Shown: piece by piece, positions 11,999 through 24,968 of the stretch
How the letters are laid out: the number at the start of each line of letters is the position of its first letter
How positions within the stretch are numbered: position 1 is the first letter of the stretch
Source of the DNA: Liquidambar formosana
Taxonomy: Eukaryota; Streptophyta; Magnoliopsida; Saxifragales; Altingiaceae
Assembly: GCA_039720395.1 (NCBI GenBank)
Contig: CM077834.1
Location: 806,001-870,000 of the forward strand
Reading direction: 5' to 3'
Length of the DNA: 64,000 bases
Notes under the pieces: model-generated
Seen by the model: only the letters and a program-made list of their open reading frames with translations
Told to the model about the DNA's origin: nothing
Databases searched by the model: none
Program-made: the position numbers and the translations under genes

Positions 11999-14900
11999 CT
12001 ATATATCCAGCATAGAAACCAAATCATCGCCCTGCAACGGGTTCACATCCACTATGTTTTCGAGGCTATTGACACGCCACATTGGACGTCCTTCCATTAT
12101 GGTATCTTGATGTTGGTTTCCATCATCATGAACAAAGGTATAACTCTGGAAGTTATTGCTCGGACTCCAATTGGTCGTTGTGGTGACAATGCCATGATTA
12201 GGAGCTGAGTGAGAAAAAAACCCATTGGCGTTCGATTGTTGGTTTGCAACACTATGAATTGGGGCCGGTGCAGTAGCCAAATGATTAGGAAGTGAAAAGA
12301 ACTGCGGTGGAGTAATACTATGTGCATAGGATGAATTGTTGCGAACTGGCATGCTAGTGTAAGCTGCCGGCGAGGATATCATTTGTGGTGGTGCATTAAT
12401 TATATGTCCGTTGTAAACCTTGAAATGATCATATAAAAATGAAAAAATCAACCTCAATCAAAAGACTGCATGGTAACAACTATATTGCGAATTTTAAAAT
12501 AACAGCTAAGGACTCAGCAAGCATGATTAATGTGCAATTATAAACAATTAAATCACACAAATAAAAAAAGAAAAAAAAAATGAAAAGACATCAAAGATGT
12601 ATAGTAACCATAGTGCATGGATAAATATTAGAAAATAAAAATTATATGGTATACAAGGAATCTATGCAGCATAGTTGTTAAAATCAAACTGTCCAACCGA
12701 TGAAGCAGCTAACCAGGTGACACACTCCCTTAATTAGTCTACATGTTAAGTTGAACAATAGTAAAATTTTAGACCAATCAAATTAATTCAATCCATTCTA
12801 AATCGAGGATGGATTTTTTTTTTCCCCTTCAAATGATACGGACAACACAATGATTAATGAAAAACTTTCATTACCAGAGGCCAAAATATGTCCATGGTTG
12901 TATAGTTATACACAAAAATTTGAATTTCAATCAATAGCATCAAAAACATCATAGCCTAACTATAATGCAGTCTCCATTATATTTATCTGAAACAGAATAA
13001 AAAGTAATCTGAAACTTATATGGGAATCCTGAAATTCACATATCATGGTGAAATTAATACCCAAAAAAAAAAAAAAAAACCTTAAAATTGCAAAATGAAA
13101 ATATAGTGGCGATGTACCTGTTCACTGTCCGTGTTATGATAAAATTTTAAAATGCTATCAGCATCATCTTTATAACTGAACTTTTTCAATAGCAATATTA
13201 TAGATAGTAGAGTGTTCAGCTGATCGTCTAAACTTGCAACCTGTATAAAAATTATGTACATGACTTCAAAATGTTGTTAAAGAATTTTTGAGAGTATTAG
13301 AGGTGTCTACGTGTGGATTAATCAAGGAAAAAGATGGTGAAACATACCCTTTTCTCAAGTTCTTCAGTATGTTGGTTCCTTCTCATTCTGCTGCGTCTGG
13401 CCGACTCCCGATTTCCCAGTAACCTAATAAGTCACCATAAATGTATCAATTTGAGGAAAAACAACAATTGCAAGTACTAGACATTAAGAATGGAGTGTGG
13501 CTCAGCTAGGATGGGTTGCAGAACTCCTCATGATAATAGGGTTTGCAGGCATCATCCTTGTTTTAAAGTAGCAAATATGGTATGATCAATGCTGCCTTGA
13601 AATGGGTTGCAATAGAAACGCTTGAAAATTATCATACTCAAAACAAATTTATTGAATGTCATGGGGGACCTAATTTTAGGGGAAGAAAAATGCCAATTCT
13701 AGTCACCTTTTTTGACGTTTTGCCTTCAAAGGATCTATATTCTCAGTGGTTTTTGTTTCTCCTTCAAGTTTATCATCACCATCTATCTGCACAGGATTTA
13801 GGGCTGAAAGGCCTAGTTGTCCACCGTTGACATCATTTTGTACTATAAAGAAAGGATCCCCAGAACATTCAGTGGTCGCAAAGAGAAGCAAAAAATGAAT
13901 GAAAATAGAGTACAACTAATGTTAAAAGAAAAGAAAAATCAAAAAATATATTAAAGAATAGCAAGGAAAGAAATCTTACTAGTAGCATGGGATCCCAATT
14001 GCAAATTAGGCCTAGAGGCCTGTGAGTGATTGCCAACTAACGAAGCAGAAACTTGATCGGGCTTTAGAAGACTTGTCTACAAACACATTCGTAAAATGAT
14101 CATATTTTGGAAGTAGTTATATGATAAGTTGATAACGATATTTGTTCTACATGAACCATTGGATCCTTCTTGACACTGTAATCGGATTTATTTATTTTTA
14201 ATAATATATTTTGGAGGATAAGAGCCTTATGACAATTATTTTGAACACAATCAATTGACCCGTCTTGCAAATTAAGTTGCCAACATATGACTTCTTGCAT
14301 TGTGTCCACCTTTGAACCTTGGTGGCCCATCGGATATAGGATGGACCAGCATTACATTAGGAAGCAGTGGAAGCCAGAATGGGAGCAAGATCAGGACGAT
14401 ACAGTGTTTGGCCATTTCAAAAGATGATGTAGCTCACAAGAGGGAGCCCCAGGGACCCACAATAAGATAACATGGCCCTGCTTCCAGATTTTGGTCTGCT
14501 AATTGGTATAATGTCCACAATGCTGGACTTGAGGTGTAAAAAATTTTAAGATTTAGGATGCATATTTTCTTTCAATTCAACTATGTTTTTCTCCTTTTTT
14601 AGTGTGTAAAATCAAATTGAGCCATGCTATATATGACCTGCTCACAAATAAGGGGTCGGACCCACACTAATAGGGGGTGGGGGGGCTGCACTGGCCATGT
14701 GGTTCGCACCCTTTATTACAAGGCAAGAGCCATTTGACGAATCTTCCAATTTTTTTTCTTGTTTATTTTGGTACATTTGGAGGGGATCGAACCCTTAACT
14801 TATCCTAATCTAACCATTTTCGCCAACCTCCCTCAACTATCCTAATCCTACCTAATTCTTTTCATATCTATTAAGTTTGATAACTTTTCTTGAGTATTCT

Positions 14901-17383
14901 TTTGGGGTAACTCAGTGAGTTTAAGCCCCTATTACAAGAATAATAATAAAAACATTTTTTTGGACATATCATGGCCAGGTTGGCCGCTATGGAACTGGGG
15001 CTGCAACTTGGGTAGGTTGAGAGGTTGTACCAGGCTTAACCCTCAATACAATCCCAGCTTAACCCATCCTTCGGGTTGAGGTTCCCCAGCCTATGCTCAA
15101 CTTGTGCTCGGGTTGGGTGGGTTTAGGTTGGGCACAAGATGCATGGGTTGGGCAGGTTTAAGCCGGGTTGAGCGGATTGGCTTGTTAGTTTTTTATTTTT
15201 ATTTTTATTTTTAGAAAGCCTTCTTTGTCAAGAAAGAAAAAAGAAAAAAAAAAAAAACCATCTTCATAAAAATGCATTATTGCATATGCATACAAATCTC
15301 AATCATCCAAATTTTATTTGCTAACCTACAATTCATGTCAGTTCAAAAAATTATTTTTTAGCCAATAAAAAAAGAAAGATGAAAGCATCAAAATAATTGA
15401 ACAACACTTGAAGGATTCAAAGCATTAACATTTATATAATTGAGTACATAAGCAACCATGTGTGAAGACATTATTCAATATATTTTATAGGACAAGTTCG
15501 GGTTGGGTTTGGATTGCCCGACCCTTTCGCCCAAGCCCAACCCAAATTGAGATTGGGTCGGGATTTTCCAACCCAAGCCCTATCCAATGTATAAAAAACT
15601 ATAACTCAAATTAATCCATTAATCAGGTTAGGCAAGCTCAACCCACCCAAGTTGCAGCCCTCTATGAAAATAGAAAGTGCATCATATTTACTCTTTGGAC
15701 TCTTGTGTGTTATTGGTCATCTTGGTTTTATAGCTAATCTATTCCCCCGAAAAAAAAAAAAAAAAAGGGAAAAAGACATCTCGACCCTTGTATAGAGTGG
15801 AGACTAGAGAGCATGTTAAATTTGTGTGACAAGCAGATACACCCCCCTAAATACAGACAACTTCTCATGATATACTATGTGACTGTGGCTCTGTTTCTAG
15901 GAAAAGGTTAAATATATAATACTAAGATGTTTTCAATTACTCGTAGGAGAAGACTCAATCATGATTAATAGAGTAATCCATGAAAATTATTGGAGTGATT
16001 TATGGGATTGATTTCATAATTTCTTCGTTTTGTTAATTATGTTGATTTATATATTTAACCCTCAGCCCATCTATTTGATTCATCCCACAAAAAAGCATGT
16101 CTTCTCATATATTACAGAAAAAGGAAAATAATAATAAACGTACAAGATATAAGGCTTTTTGGGCAGTGGAGGTAGGCAATTACCCAAACCACGTTATATT
16201 AAAATTTTCTTTCTTCCTTAAAATTTTTTAATTTTATTTTTTCCTATGCGTTAGTTTGTTTAATTTTATTTTAAATAGGAACGTATAATTTTTTAATAAA
16301 ATAGTTACATATAAATTTGGAATTGAATGCAAGATTTTCTCCTTAAATTGATTATCATCTAAATGGAATGCAAGATTTTCTCCTTAAATGGATTATGTGA
16401 ATATTGTTTATAATTAAAGGGTACATGTATTGCATGGTGTCCTTATGCCTATTGCCTATGAAAGCTATAATATGGACTTGAGGCTAAATCTCCTTTAAAA
16501 ATATGATTTTTTTTTTCTTTCCCCTTTTACTTTATTTTCAAGTTTTCTTGCTAATCAGCGATAGTTTATTGGAAAAACTTCATCCCTTCATGCCTTTAGT
16601 TTGCATGGTTGTCCCTAACATAAATAAATAGAACATTCAATAGATAGAAAACATTAACTAATCTTTCAGTTAATGATTTTCCTTCCATATAGTTGTGTAG
16701 ATTTTTTTTTTTTTTTGAAGAAGTCTCTGCAAGAATTCCCATATTTTGTTGTATGAATGGATAAATCTGGTCCGACAGTTTTCCAACAAGATTTACAAAG
16801 AATTCTATGAAGTACGTAGACATCCATAAAGTCTATATTTTGCAGGTACTCATACCATTCGAACATTCAATACACTAGGAATTAACATGCCAGAAATACC
16901 ATGAATGATGAAAGACATGAAATTTATATAGATATAATGTTCTTGATGAGAAAATTTATATAAAGATATTAAAAAAACAAAAAACAATACCGATGATAAT
17001 TTGTGCATTGCATTCATACACTCCTGCTCCAGTTTGGCTTTGAAGAAAGCCATCTTGTATTGATTCGAATTCAGTATTCCTGTTGGTGTTGGGGTTTGTG
17101 TTGGTGTTGGTGTCAATGTTGGCGTTGGCACTGACATTGGAATTGGAGGATACTGACAATCAAGATCTTCAAGGCTAAAAACTTCATCCGTGGTGTGTAT
17201 GTTGTTGTGTTGTTGAACGTAGTAGTCTCCCTCTAATTGTGTGAAATTTTCTTCCATTAGAGGATTCTGAAGACAATCAAGATCTTCAATGGTAAAAACT
17301 TGTTGAGCTGAGTAGTCTCCCTCAGATTGTATGAAATTGTCCTCCATGAGAGGATTCGGAGGACAATCAAAACCTTCATCCAT
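11999..17383 (-). CDS. bZIP transcription factor, duplicate B (complete)
   Basis: Minus-strand model: 16991-17383, 13980-14076, 13707-13842, 13348-13423, 13118-13240, 11999-12418; the lengths sum to 1245 nt (414 residues), with phases consistent throughout. Residues 1-131: acidic N-terminus with a tandem motif duplication and a Pro-Thr linker. Basic region NRESARRSR at 213-221; zipper leucines at 231, 238, 245 and 252. The C-terminal exon is Asn/Ser/Pro-rich and ends SMLDI. The protein should be nuclear, dimeric and DNA-binding. It is divergent from COX15 and shares that promoter region. Odd point: the exon 3 acceptor used by copy A (AAG) is AAT here, and the model uses TATAG 24 nt downstream, which keeps the frame and removes eight residues. 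I do not recognise the subgroup. Exon 1 linkage rests on phase and the TATA box. Confidence 0.78.
14995..15661. mobile_element. hAT-like non-autonomous DNA transposon, copy B
   Basis: About 667 bp in bZIP intron 1. The inverted ends share GGGCTGCAACTTGGGTRGG. The flanks CTATGGAA and CTATGAAA differ at one base, matching the 8-bp target duplications of hAT elements. No transposase reading frame. Same insertion as 2039-2691. Confidence 0.68.
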
Positions 17384-17459
17384 ATTGTGCTATTGAACGT
17401 AGTCTCTCTCTCTCTCTAATTGTATGGAACTGGTGTTCTTCCAATACAACTTGCTTCGG

Positions 17460-17467
17460 TATATATA
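17460..17467 (-). promoter_or_regulatory. TATA box of bZIP copy B
   Basis: TATATATA on the minus strand, about 77 nt upstream of the ATG at 17383, followed by a GA-rich leader. Its conservation in both units supports 17383 as the true gene start. Confidence 0.6.
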
Positions 17468-18197
17468 GAGATAACTGCTCAAAGCCTCTTATTATCAAAC
17501 AGGAAGTTTTTCCCGGTTTTAGAATATTACCATACTTCTTATAAATCGACTTTCCAAAATCTAATACGCTCCAAGATTGCCCTCTCGCACTTCCCATATT
17601 ATTTTCTATGCTGGCTTAAATGACTAAATTGTCCTTAAGTATCAAACATTAGACTAAGAGTCATCACTGTACCACAAAACCCCAATCGCCTCCCACAATC
17701 TACCACCACCATATTTATTTCCTTCCATCTCATCCACCATCCAAAACCCTCCACACAAAATCATCCATAAACATTATCACCCTCATCGTCACGAACCCAA
17801 CGCCGGCACCCCTCAACTGTCCTCTCCCACTTGCCGAGAATTTTCGCCGGAGCTGGGAAGTTTGTTCCTCTCCCACAACTGTCCTCTTTTCCGCCGGCAA
17901 GAATATTGACAGTGAAGTGCACCGGAGACCTCTGCAAATCTCTCGGCCCTCTAAGCTTCACCACATGAGCAATTGAACCTCCCATTGACCCAAGCAGTAG
18001 CGATGTTGTATATTTTCCTATGTTTGGGTCATCATTTTCGCTGCGAAGTCGGTGGCTGTGAGTGGATGTGATCGGGGAGAACACCCTCAGGCAGTGAGCT
18101 TTCTTGATCCTTCCAGAAGGGTCGGCTGATTCAGAGCTTTTGGAAGGCTTGTTGTTCAAAGGGTAATTGTGTCATTAAATAGAATAGAAATAACAAG

Positions 18198-19228
18198 GGG
18201 GATTCGGATTTGGTGCTGCAGGTACGTTTTTACAGCACCCTGCTGTAATCGTTGAGATCGTGCCACGTGGTAAGTGGGGGGGGGGTGCAATGGACGGCTG
18301 TGACTAAAACACTTGAACATGCGTCGTTTTAAGGGCCCAAATAGAGACTTTAACGCCGTTAGGCGTTAACCTCAGAAAAGAGTGCAAAACGTCAGGCGTT
18401 AAGCGTCGTTTTGGATTTGAGCATTTGCGCTTTGAACATTTGCAGCTGCTTCTCGTTCCTGCAATTCTCACCACGGGAGGGGGAGACAGAGAGAGTGAGT
18501 GAAATGGGAGGGTAGAGGAAAAAAGAATTTAAAAAAAAAAAAAAAAAAAGGAAGAAGAAGAAGAACAAGAAGCAGAACAATCAAAGAACAGAAGATGGCT
18601 GTCCCCCCGCAGGCGTCGGAGATCGACGGAGTGATGATGTCAATTGGTGAGGACGAGCTCGTCGCCAAGATTTCCCTGCGGTGGTGTTTCCATTTGGGTG
18701 TTTTTGAATTGGATTTATAAGATTTCCCGGCGGTGGTGTTTTTGAATTGTAGTAGCCGGCGTCAATTTCTAAGCCACGCCGTCGGGTGATGTAGCCGATC
18801 CGATCACCGCCAAATCCCTGGTATGAAAACCCAAACCCCAACGTTAAACACAGATCTGAAGCAAGTCATATCGGACCTTATATTTTTACCAAAAAAAAAG
18901 AAGCAAGACATACCGGCTGAAGGTTGAAGACCACCGGCAGGATTGAGTTAGTTCGCCGGCGAGAGAGGGGGAGGTGAATCTACGTCAGATCCGAGGAAAC
19001 AAACTTGCTGAAGGCTGAGGACCACCGACGGCGAATGAAGTCGAATAGCCGGCGACGGAAGAGAGAGGCGAGAGAGACAAGACGGGAGAAACACACGCTA
19101 ACGCCGTGAGTTGTTGAATTCCCTTGTTAAACGGCTGTGGTTGGAGTCGTTTCTGTCAGCAGCCGTCCATTTCACCCACTTACCACGTGGCGCGATCTCA
19201 ACGATTACAGGAGGGTGCTGTTAAAATC
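18198..19228. mobile_element. MULE-like non-autonomous insertion in the COX15 (copy B) promoter
   Basis: Absent from unit A, where the flanking sequences are contiguous near 5240. The ends are inverted repeats: left arm with TTACAGCACCCTGCTGTAAT then GCCACGTGGTAAGTGGG and AATGGACGGCTG; right arm with the complement. The right outer end lacks about 17 bp. Flanks AACAAGGGG and TAAGAGGGG are consistent with a diverged 9-bp target duplication. The interior is GC-rich and has an ATG at 18595 beginning MAVPPQASEIDG, possibly a captured gene 5' end; there is no transposase. The outer sequence CGGATTTGGTGC is shared with the 49777-53567 element. The right end lies about 155 bp before the COX15 ATG. 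Confidence 0.75.
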
Positions 19229-19384
19229 CTAAGAGGGGAGTGCGAGAGGGCAACGGAGGAGCGCGAATAGCGCCGGCCTAAAATAAAACGGTGCTGTTTT
19301 AATCCTTTCTTTAAACGATGCGTTTGGGGAGATGCTACAAAAGGCTAAAACCCTCTGTAAGAGAGGGACAAGGGACAGAACGCC

Positions 19385-22300
19385 ATGTTTGGGGGCAGGT
19401 TGGTATCGATTTTGAGAAGAAGTCAAGCTCAAAACCGCATTTACAAGCTGATTAGAGATGGGTCTTCTTCATCAAGGGTTTCGGACCCATCGTCTGCTTC
19501 TTCCAGATTTTCCCATGGGTTTAACTCCTTCAATCACAAGGTTCGTTTCATTTCAGTTCGTGCTTTTACTTGTTGAGTTTTGGGGTCTTACCTAAGACTG
19601 TTTCATACGAACTATAGAATCATGACCGTGTGTGTAAATAGACATACTTCTGTATGAGTCAGTTTTCTGAATTCCTGGGGATAATCGCTGAAAATTTTGA
19701 TAGTCTGATTTGCTTGTATTAAGCGTAAATTGGGGCTTTTAGTTGTATTGAATTGTTGGGTTTGGCTTAAAAAATTTCATCCTGTACTGGGTTACTCTCT
19801 TTCTGCTCATTTTTGCTGCCTGGCTACTGCTATTTTTTTTCCCCTTTCAGGGTCCAATGGGTGTGCTCTTGAGCTTTTGTTATTCAATAATTCTATTCTC
19901 ATTCAATTTACAATGTAGAGGATTACATTATATTCAAGCTTTGATTCTGATTTCTTCTTTGTTTGTTAGATAGAGGCTGAAACCCACACGTTTTGGAAGG
20001 ATGACATATAGTTACTATTAATTAACTCTAAAATACTTGCACTTTAACTATTTTTTCTAGAAAACCTATATTGGGTATGAATGCTGCTTTGTGTTGGATA
20101 TTCTGGTTTTACAGTGATAATTATTAACTATAAGCGCATTGTTATTATTATTTTTTTTCCAGAGACTTCCTATTGGGTTTGAGTGCTCTCATCAATGGCG
20201 GCTTTCTGTTCAATATTCTTGTTACATTACTGTGTATGTAATCTTAAGTGCATTATTCTTATGCTGTTTTCAGGGTTCTCATATACCATCTTTTCGGGGT
20301 ATGTCCACCACAGCAGCTGTTTGTGTCGAAAATAAGGAGGGCTTGAAGCTGCTGGTGACTGCAGGACCCCGTGCTCAGAAAATGGTTGGGATTTGGCTTT
20401 TTGGTTCTGCTGCGTGGGTTTTTAGTATGGTTGTACTTGGTGGTGTGACACGACTTACCCGTTCTGGTCTTTCAATGACTGACTGGAAATTCACTGGTAG
20501 CCTCCCTCCCTTATCTGATGAGGACTGGTTGCTTGAGTTTGAGAAATATAAGCAATCCCCAGAGTACAAGCGGTTAGTGCAAACACCACTATGTGACTGC
20601 ATATTTATATATATATATATTTTTTTGTTTGCTAAGTGTTTGTATTTGTGGCATTATAGGATGCTTATGCTTTCAACTTCAGTTTATTAATTTCTAAACC
20701 CTTCTCAGAAGTGTTCTAGATGTAATGTATTTTTTTGGGGTAAAAATCTAAAATATCCTTCAAAAAAAGAATTCTATCCAAAAAACCCATAAGGTAATTT
20801 TTCTATCTAAAAAGCCCAAATAAAGTTATAGTATATCCAAAAAACCCAAAGCCCTAATTTCCATCCAACTCCGTTTCAATTAATCAGCTTTTGGACCTAT
20901 ATACCCTTTTTATAATTGTTTATTTGTTCGTTTTCTTTTCTCTTTTTTTCCCTTTTTTTTTGGGGGGGGGGGTTGATAAATGAAAAATAATCCTTTTATT
21001 AGATAAACAAGATGGTAATACAAATTTTGAATAATTATTTTTATATTTTAATTAAAAAAAAATGTAATAAGGAAATTTTAGTCAAGAAATTCGTCACTCA
21101 AATGGAGTTGGATGGAAGTTAAGTTCTTGGGTTTTTTGGATATAGTTTAACCCCATTTGGGTTTTTCCGATAGGAAAATTATTTTACGGAGTTTTTGGAT
21201 ATAATTCTTTTTATAAGGGATATTTTGGATACTGACCCTTTTTTTCAATTGAGGTAGACCGGTAGAAATAGTCTTTTGTGTCCTTAAAGGGCAGGTAGAT
21301 TTATACTTAGTTTTGTTTCAGTTAGAATTATCTTTTTGGTTTTATAGTGTCTGTAATTGGAGTTGCTATGTCATTTCAAGTGGGGTAGAAGTTTAGTAGA
21401 TCTTTTGTGATCTTACTTACTTGGCTTTTGAACTCTTGTAGTGTAAACAAAGGGATGAATATTGAAGATTTCAAATTCATATATTGGATGGAATATGCAC
21501 ATCGGATGTGGGGAAGGGCCCTTGGTATCATGTTTGCCCTGCCATTTTCATATTTTCTTCGCAAGGGATATATTACTGTACGACTTGGACTGAGGCTGTC
21601 TGCACTTTTTGCCCTTGGTGCTGGGCAGGGACTAATTGGTTGGTGGATGGTTAAAAGCGGTCTTGAGGTATGAAGCACTTTATTATTTGCTAATTTGCAT
21701 GAAAATTTATTCTAAGTAATGAAACCCATGGATATTTCTTTTCCATAGGAGCCAGCATCTGAATATGTTCAGCCAAGAGTAAGCCCTTATCGTCTCACAG
21801 CTCACCTCACTTCAGCATTTGTTATTTACTGTGGCCTTTTTTGGACTGCTCTTTCTGTTGTTATGCCTGAACCACCTGCCGAATCAGTAGCTTGGGTTCG
21901 TGGGGCAGCAAAAGTTAAGAGACTTGCCCTTCCTGTAAGCTTACTTGTTGGCATTACTGCCGTCTCAGGAGCATTCGTTGCAGGAAATGATGCTGTATGT
22001 AACTATGATTTTTCTTGTCTTGCTTGTTATCTGTACTAACATCTCAAGGATAATGCTGGTGGTTTTTTTATGTAAATGATATGTGATGCATAACTCCATG
22101 CTATATTGCCAGGGCCATGCATATAATACTTTCCCAAAGATGGGTGATATGTGGATTCCAGATGATGTTTTTAGCATGAAGCCACTTATTCGCAACTTCT
22201 TTGAGAACACATCAACAGTGCAGGTGATTCCTTTATGCGATGTTGATGGCTTATATGTGTTTAAGCAGCTTGACTTTCATGGTTTTTTTCTGTATAAACA

Positions 22301-23685
22301 AATGAACAAACATGGTTTTCCAGATTACTACATCAAGTGTCATTTACTAAATTTAGGTTGCTTCAGTAGTAACAAAAAAAATAATAATAATAAAGAAAAG
22401 GAAAAAAAAGAAAAAAAGAGAGAAATATAATAATGGACAGAAAGGTAGAAATGGGAAGAGGAAAATATTTAGAAATTTATTTCGTAGATAAAAATATTGA
22501 AGAAGAAATCTTTAGAGGGTTTGCTCTTCTTCTCATCTTTTCCCAAATCCTTTAATTTTGGGGAAATACTTTTAGGCTTAACAAAGAAATTTGCCAAAGA
22601 TTCTCTCACCACACACATTCATCTTTGCTCTCCTCTCCACTTATCTTGTCATTGCTTCTTCAAATCAAATGTACAGTTAAGAACGATGTTTACCACTGAT
22701 ATGTATGTTAGTCACAATTACTTTAGTAACTTTTGGTGCTTTTCTGATACCTTTTTCATTGATTGCTGAAAAATCGTAGGAAATGAAAAGAACTTGGAAT
22801 CTTAAAAGTTAGAAATGCCAGTACAACTGCAACCTTTTATATTAGTCCATATTTTCATTCTGTCCTTAGCTGCCAATTGGAGTGATTAGGGAAATTGTTA
22901 CATTTTTAGTAGTTCTAACTTTGAGGGAAATCGGTATTCCCAAACTGTTTTGGTTTCTTGACAGACACTTGGTACAGCTTATTGGACCTTTTAGATAGGT
23001 CTGGGAATTCTAAATTGAATAATTGCCAGAGCTATGCCGTTGAATCTTATAATTACAAGTCATACAATTGCATGAATTCCTTAAGGATGCAAGATAAATA
23101 TTCAAATTCTGTGATTCCCATCATTCAGAAAGTGGATTTCTTTATCCCTAATCTTCCATGAAATTCCAAGCAATGAATTGGTAATAATAAATATTCTCTC
23201 TTTATTTTTTACAGCTTGACCACCGTATCCTTGCAACTGCAACCTTAATCTCAATTGGCGGTTTGTGGTGGTCAACAAGAAAATTGGACATACATCCTGC
23301 TGTGCGATCTTTGATTGGAAGCACCCTTGGCATGGCTGCTCTTCAGGTAAATGTGTCCCATTGAGTAGTTCTTCATTGCATTTATTCAGACATGCTTCCA
23401 ATGCAGTTATTTCATTCTTAGGCCTGTGTTTGTAGTTTTGATGCATCCCATAGTTATGATAGTGTTTTTGAAGGGAGTAGTAATGTGGTAGTAATAATTC
23501 TATAATTGTTGCAGGTCACTTTAGGGATATCGACACTTCTATCCTATGTACCTGTTTCACTTGGCACTGCACATCAGGCTGGAGCTTTAACTCTTTTGAC
23601 ATTTATGATTCTGCTTAATCACACTACACGGAGGCCATCGATGTCCCTTCTAAAATCTCTGCCTTCAGTTGCAAGGACTACCTGA
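19385..23685 (+). CDS. COX15: COX15, mitochondrial heme A synthase
   Basis: Seven exons: 19385-19540, 20274-20572, 21442-21667, 21749-21994, 22113-22223, 23215-23346, 23515-23685; 1341 nt, 446 residues. The enzyme converts heme O to heme A for cytochrome c oxidase in the inner mitochondrial membrane. The first 50 residues are rich in Arg and Ser with few acidic residues, as in a mitochondrial presequence. Family motifs: GGVTRLTRSGLSMTDWK, EYAHRMWGR (His172), AGHAYNTFPKMGD (His311), LDHR (His349) and GTAHQAG (His410); these histidines bind heme in the family. Hydrophobic segments fit eight membrane spans. Downstream it converges on SmD1. The promoter is interrupted by a MULE-like insertion, and intron 2 holds a fold-back MITE. 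This is the only intact COX15 here; copy A is a pseudogene. Confidence 0.96.
20738..21238. mobile_element. Fold-back MITE in COX15 intron 2, copy B
   Basis: Same element and position as 5724-6234. About 500 bp with long imperfect inverted ends beginning GGGTAAAAATCTAAAATATCC. No coding capacity. Flanks T-rich. Confidence 0.7.
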
Positions 23686-24968
23686 TAAATTTTTTGATGA
23701 TTCTGTAACAAGAATTAGTCATTTAAATTGGATACGACGTTTTTATATTGGATCGTTGGCATTCAGGTTGGGGGTTTGTTTTGCTATAATAGATGAGAAA
23801 TAGATGATGAAGCTGTCCACTCTTTCGTTTGCTTGTACTTGGGAAGCCTCTACAGGAATGGCAATGACATCAATATATTCAGTTGAGTTGTCGACACTAC
23901 AGTGTCTTAACATTTTTATGGATTAAAATTGTTATTAATGAAGATCTTCTGGTTTTGGGCAACTCTTTTCCATATTTCATCAGTAACTTGAAATCCACTC
24001 CCACTTTTGGGAATGGGAGCTGCTTACTTAGACATGGTCTGAATAGATCAAAGCGTACTATGGTGGAGCTGTTTTAGATAACACATTGTGTTAGGTACCA
24101 GCCATGGAAGATAATTGATTGCAGATCAGTCAAGAGGTTGAAGCTGAAGCCATTGGAGAGGCTCTGCCTGTGGTGGTTGACAGCATCTACTCACTAAAAT
24201 AGTTGATGTGTCACTACCAGACTGCCAGTTCAATCAGACCCTGGGTCTAAGTTTTTGAACAGAACTAATGAACTTCTGGTCACTTGGTCAGGGTCGATTT
24301 GGGCACGATACTGAGTTCAACCTTAGTGTTAATGTAGACCAAGGGATTCAATAGCTGGTTAAAACCATCTTTTATCATAATCATATTGTAAAAAGGTACA
24401 ATATATATTGCTCATTAGTAATAAATGTCAACAAATAATCATGATAATCCAACAGTGCATGGAATCTCTGCACACTTATCAAGGTTACAAGTTACCTCCA
24501 ATAAGTTGAACATAATGCATCAAGGTCATATGATCGTTCAAATTATCAGGATGTAATAGATTATGAAGTTATTAACTACTGGCTCCCTGTGTAAAGCCTA
24601 CTCATTGGATTCACGAAATAAATACTCTGTTTAATGCAAAGAAAATAACCTACTTAACTATAAAATAAATAAAAAATAATAAAGGAAGGAAATAACCTGC
24701 GCAGAGACTACTCATGGTATTCACGAGATTAATGCTCTGTTTAATGCAAAGGAACCCTAAATATGGAGCAACACTTTCAATTTAAATCGCGCAAGTAACA
24801 AACTGTCAAAGCCTAATCATGATCAAGGTAAAGGTACAATAGAAAAAAAAATTAGCAATGCCACCCATGTCCCTTGTCATGCTCTTTAAATCAACAACAA
24901 ATTTCACCACCATGAAGGCAGTTTTTACATAACTTGGGACCCCAAAAATTGGAATGAGAGCAACATAA
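23686..24968. other. Intergenic between convergent COX15 and SmD1
   Basis: Holds the 3' UTRs of both genes. Includes sequence shared with unit A at 8579-9840 and a roughly 45-bp stretch near 24485-24525 not present in A. I see no gene. Confidence 0.6.

Noticed and set aside
16596..16866. Minus-strand frames with CKSCWKTV as an extra bZIP exon
   Set aside because: The two units differ by frame-breaking changes here, and the gene model closes in phase without it.
17761..18159. 132-codon minus-strand ORF, also open in unit A (4803-5201), as a conserved small gene
   Set aside because: Of roughly ten differences between the copies almost all change the amino acid, which is not the pattern of a constrained protein. 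No family motif is recognisable, and it lies in the divergent bZIP/COX15 promoter region. It could be chance, kept open by recency.
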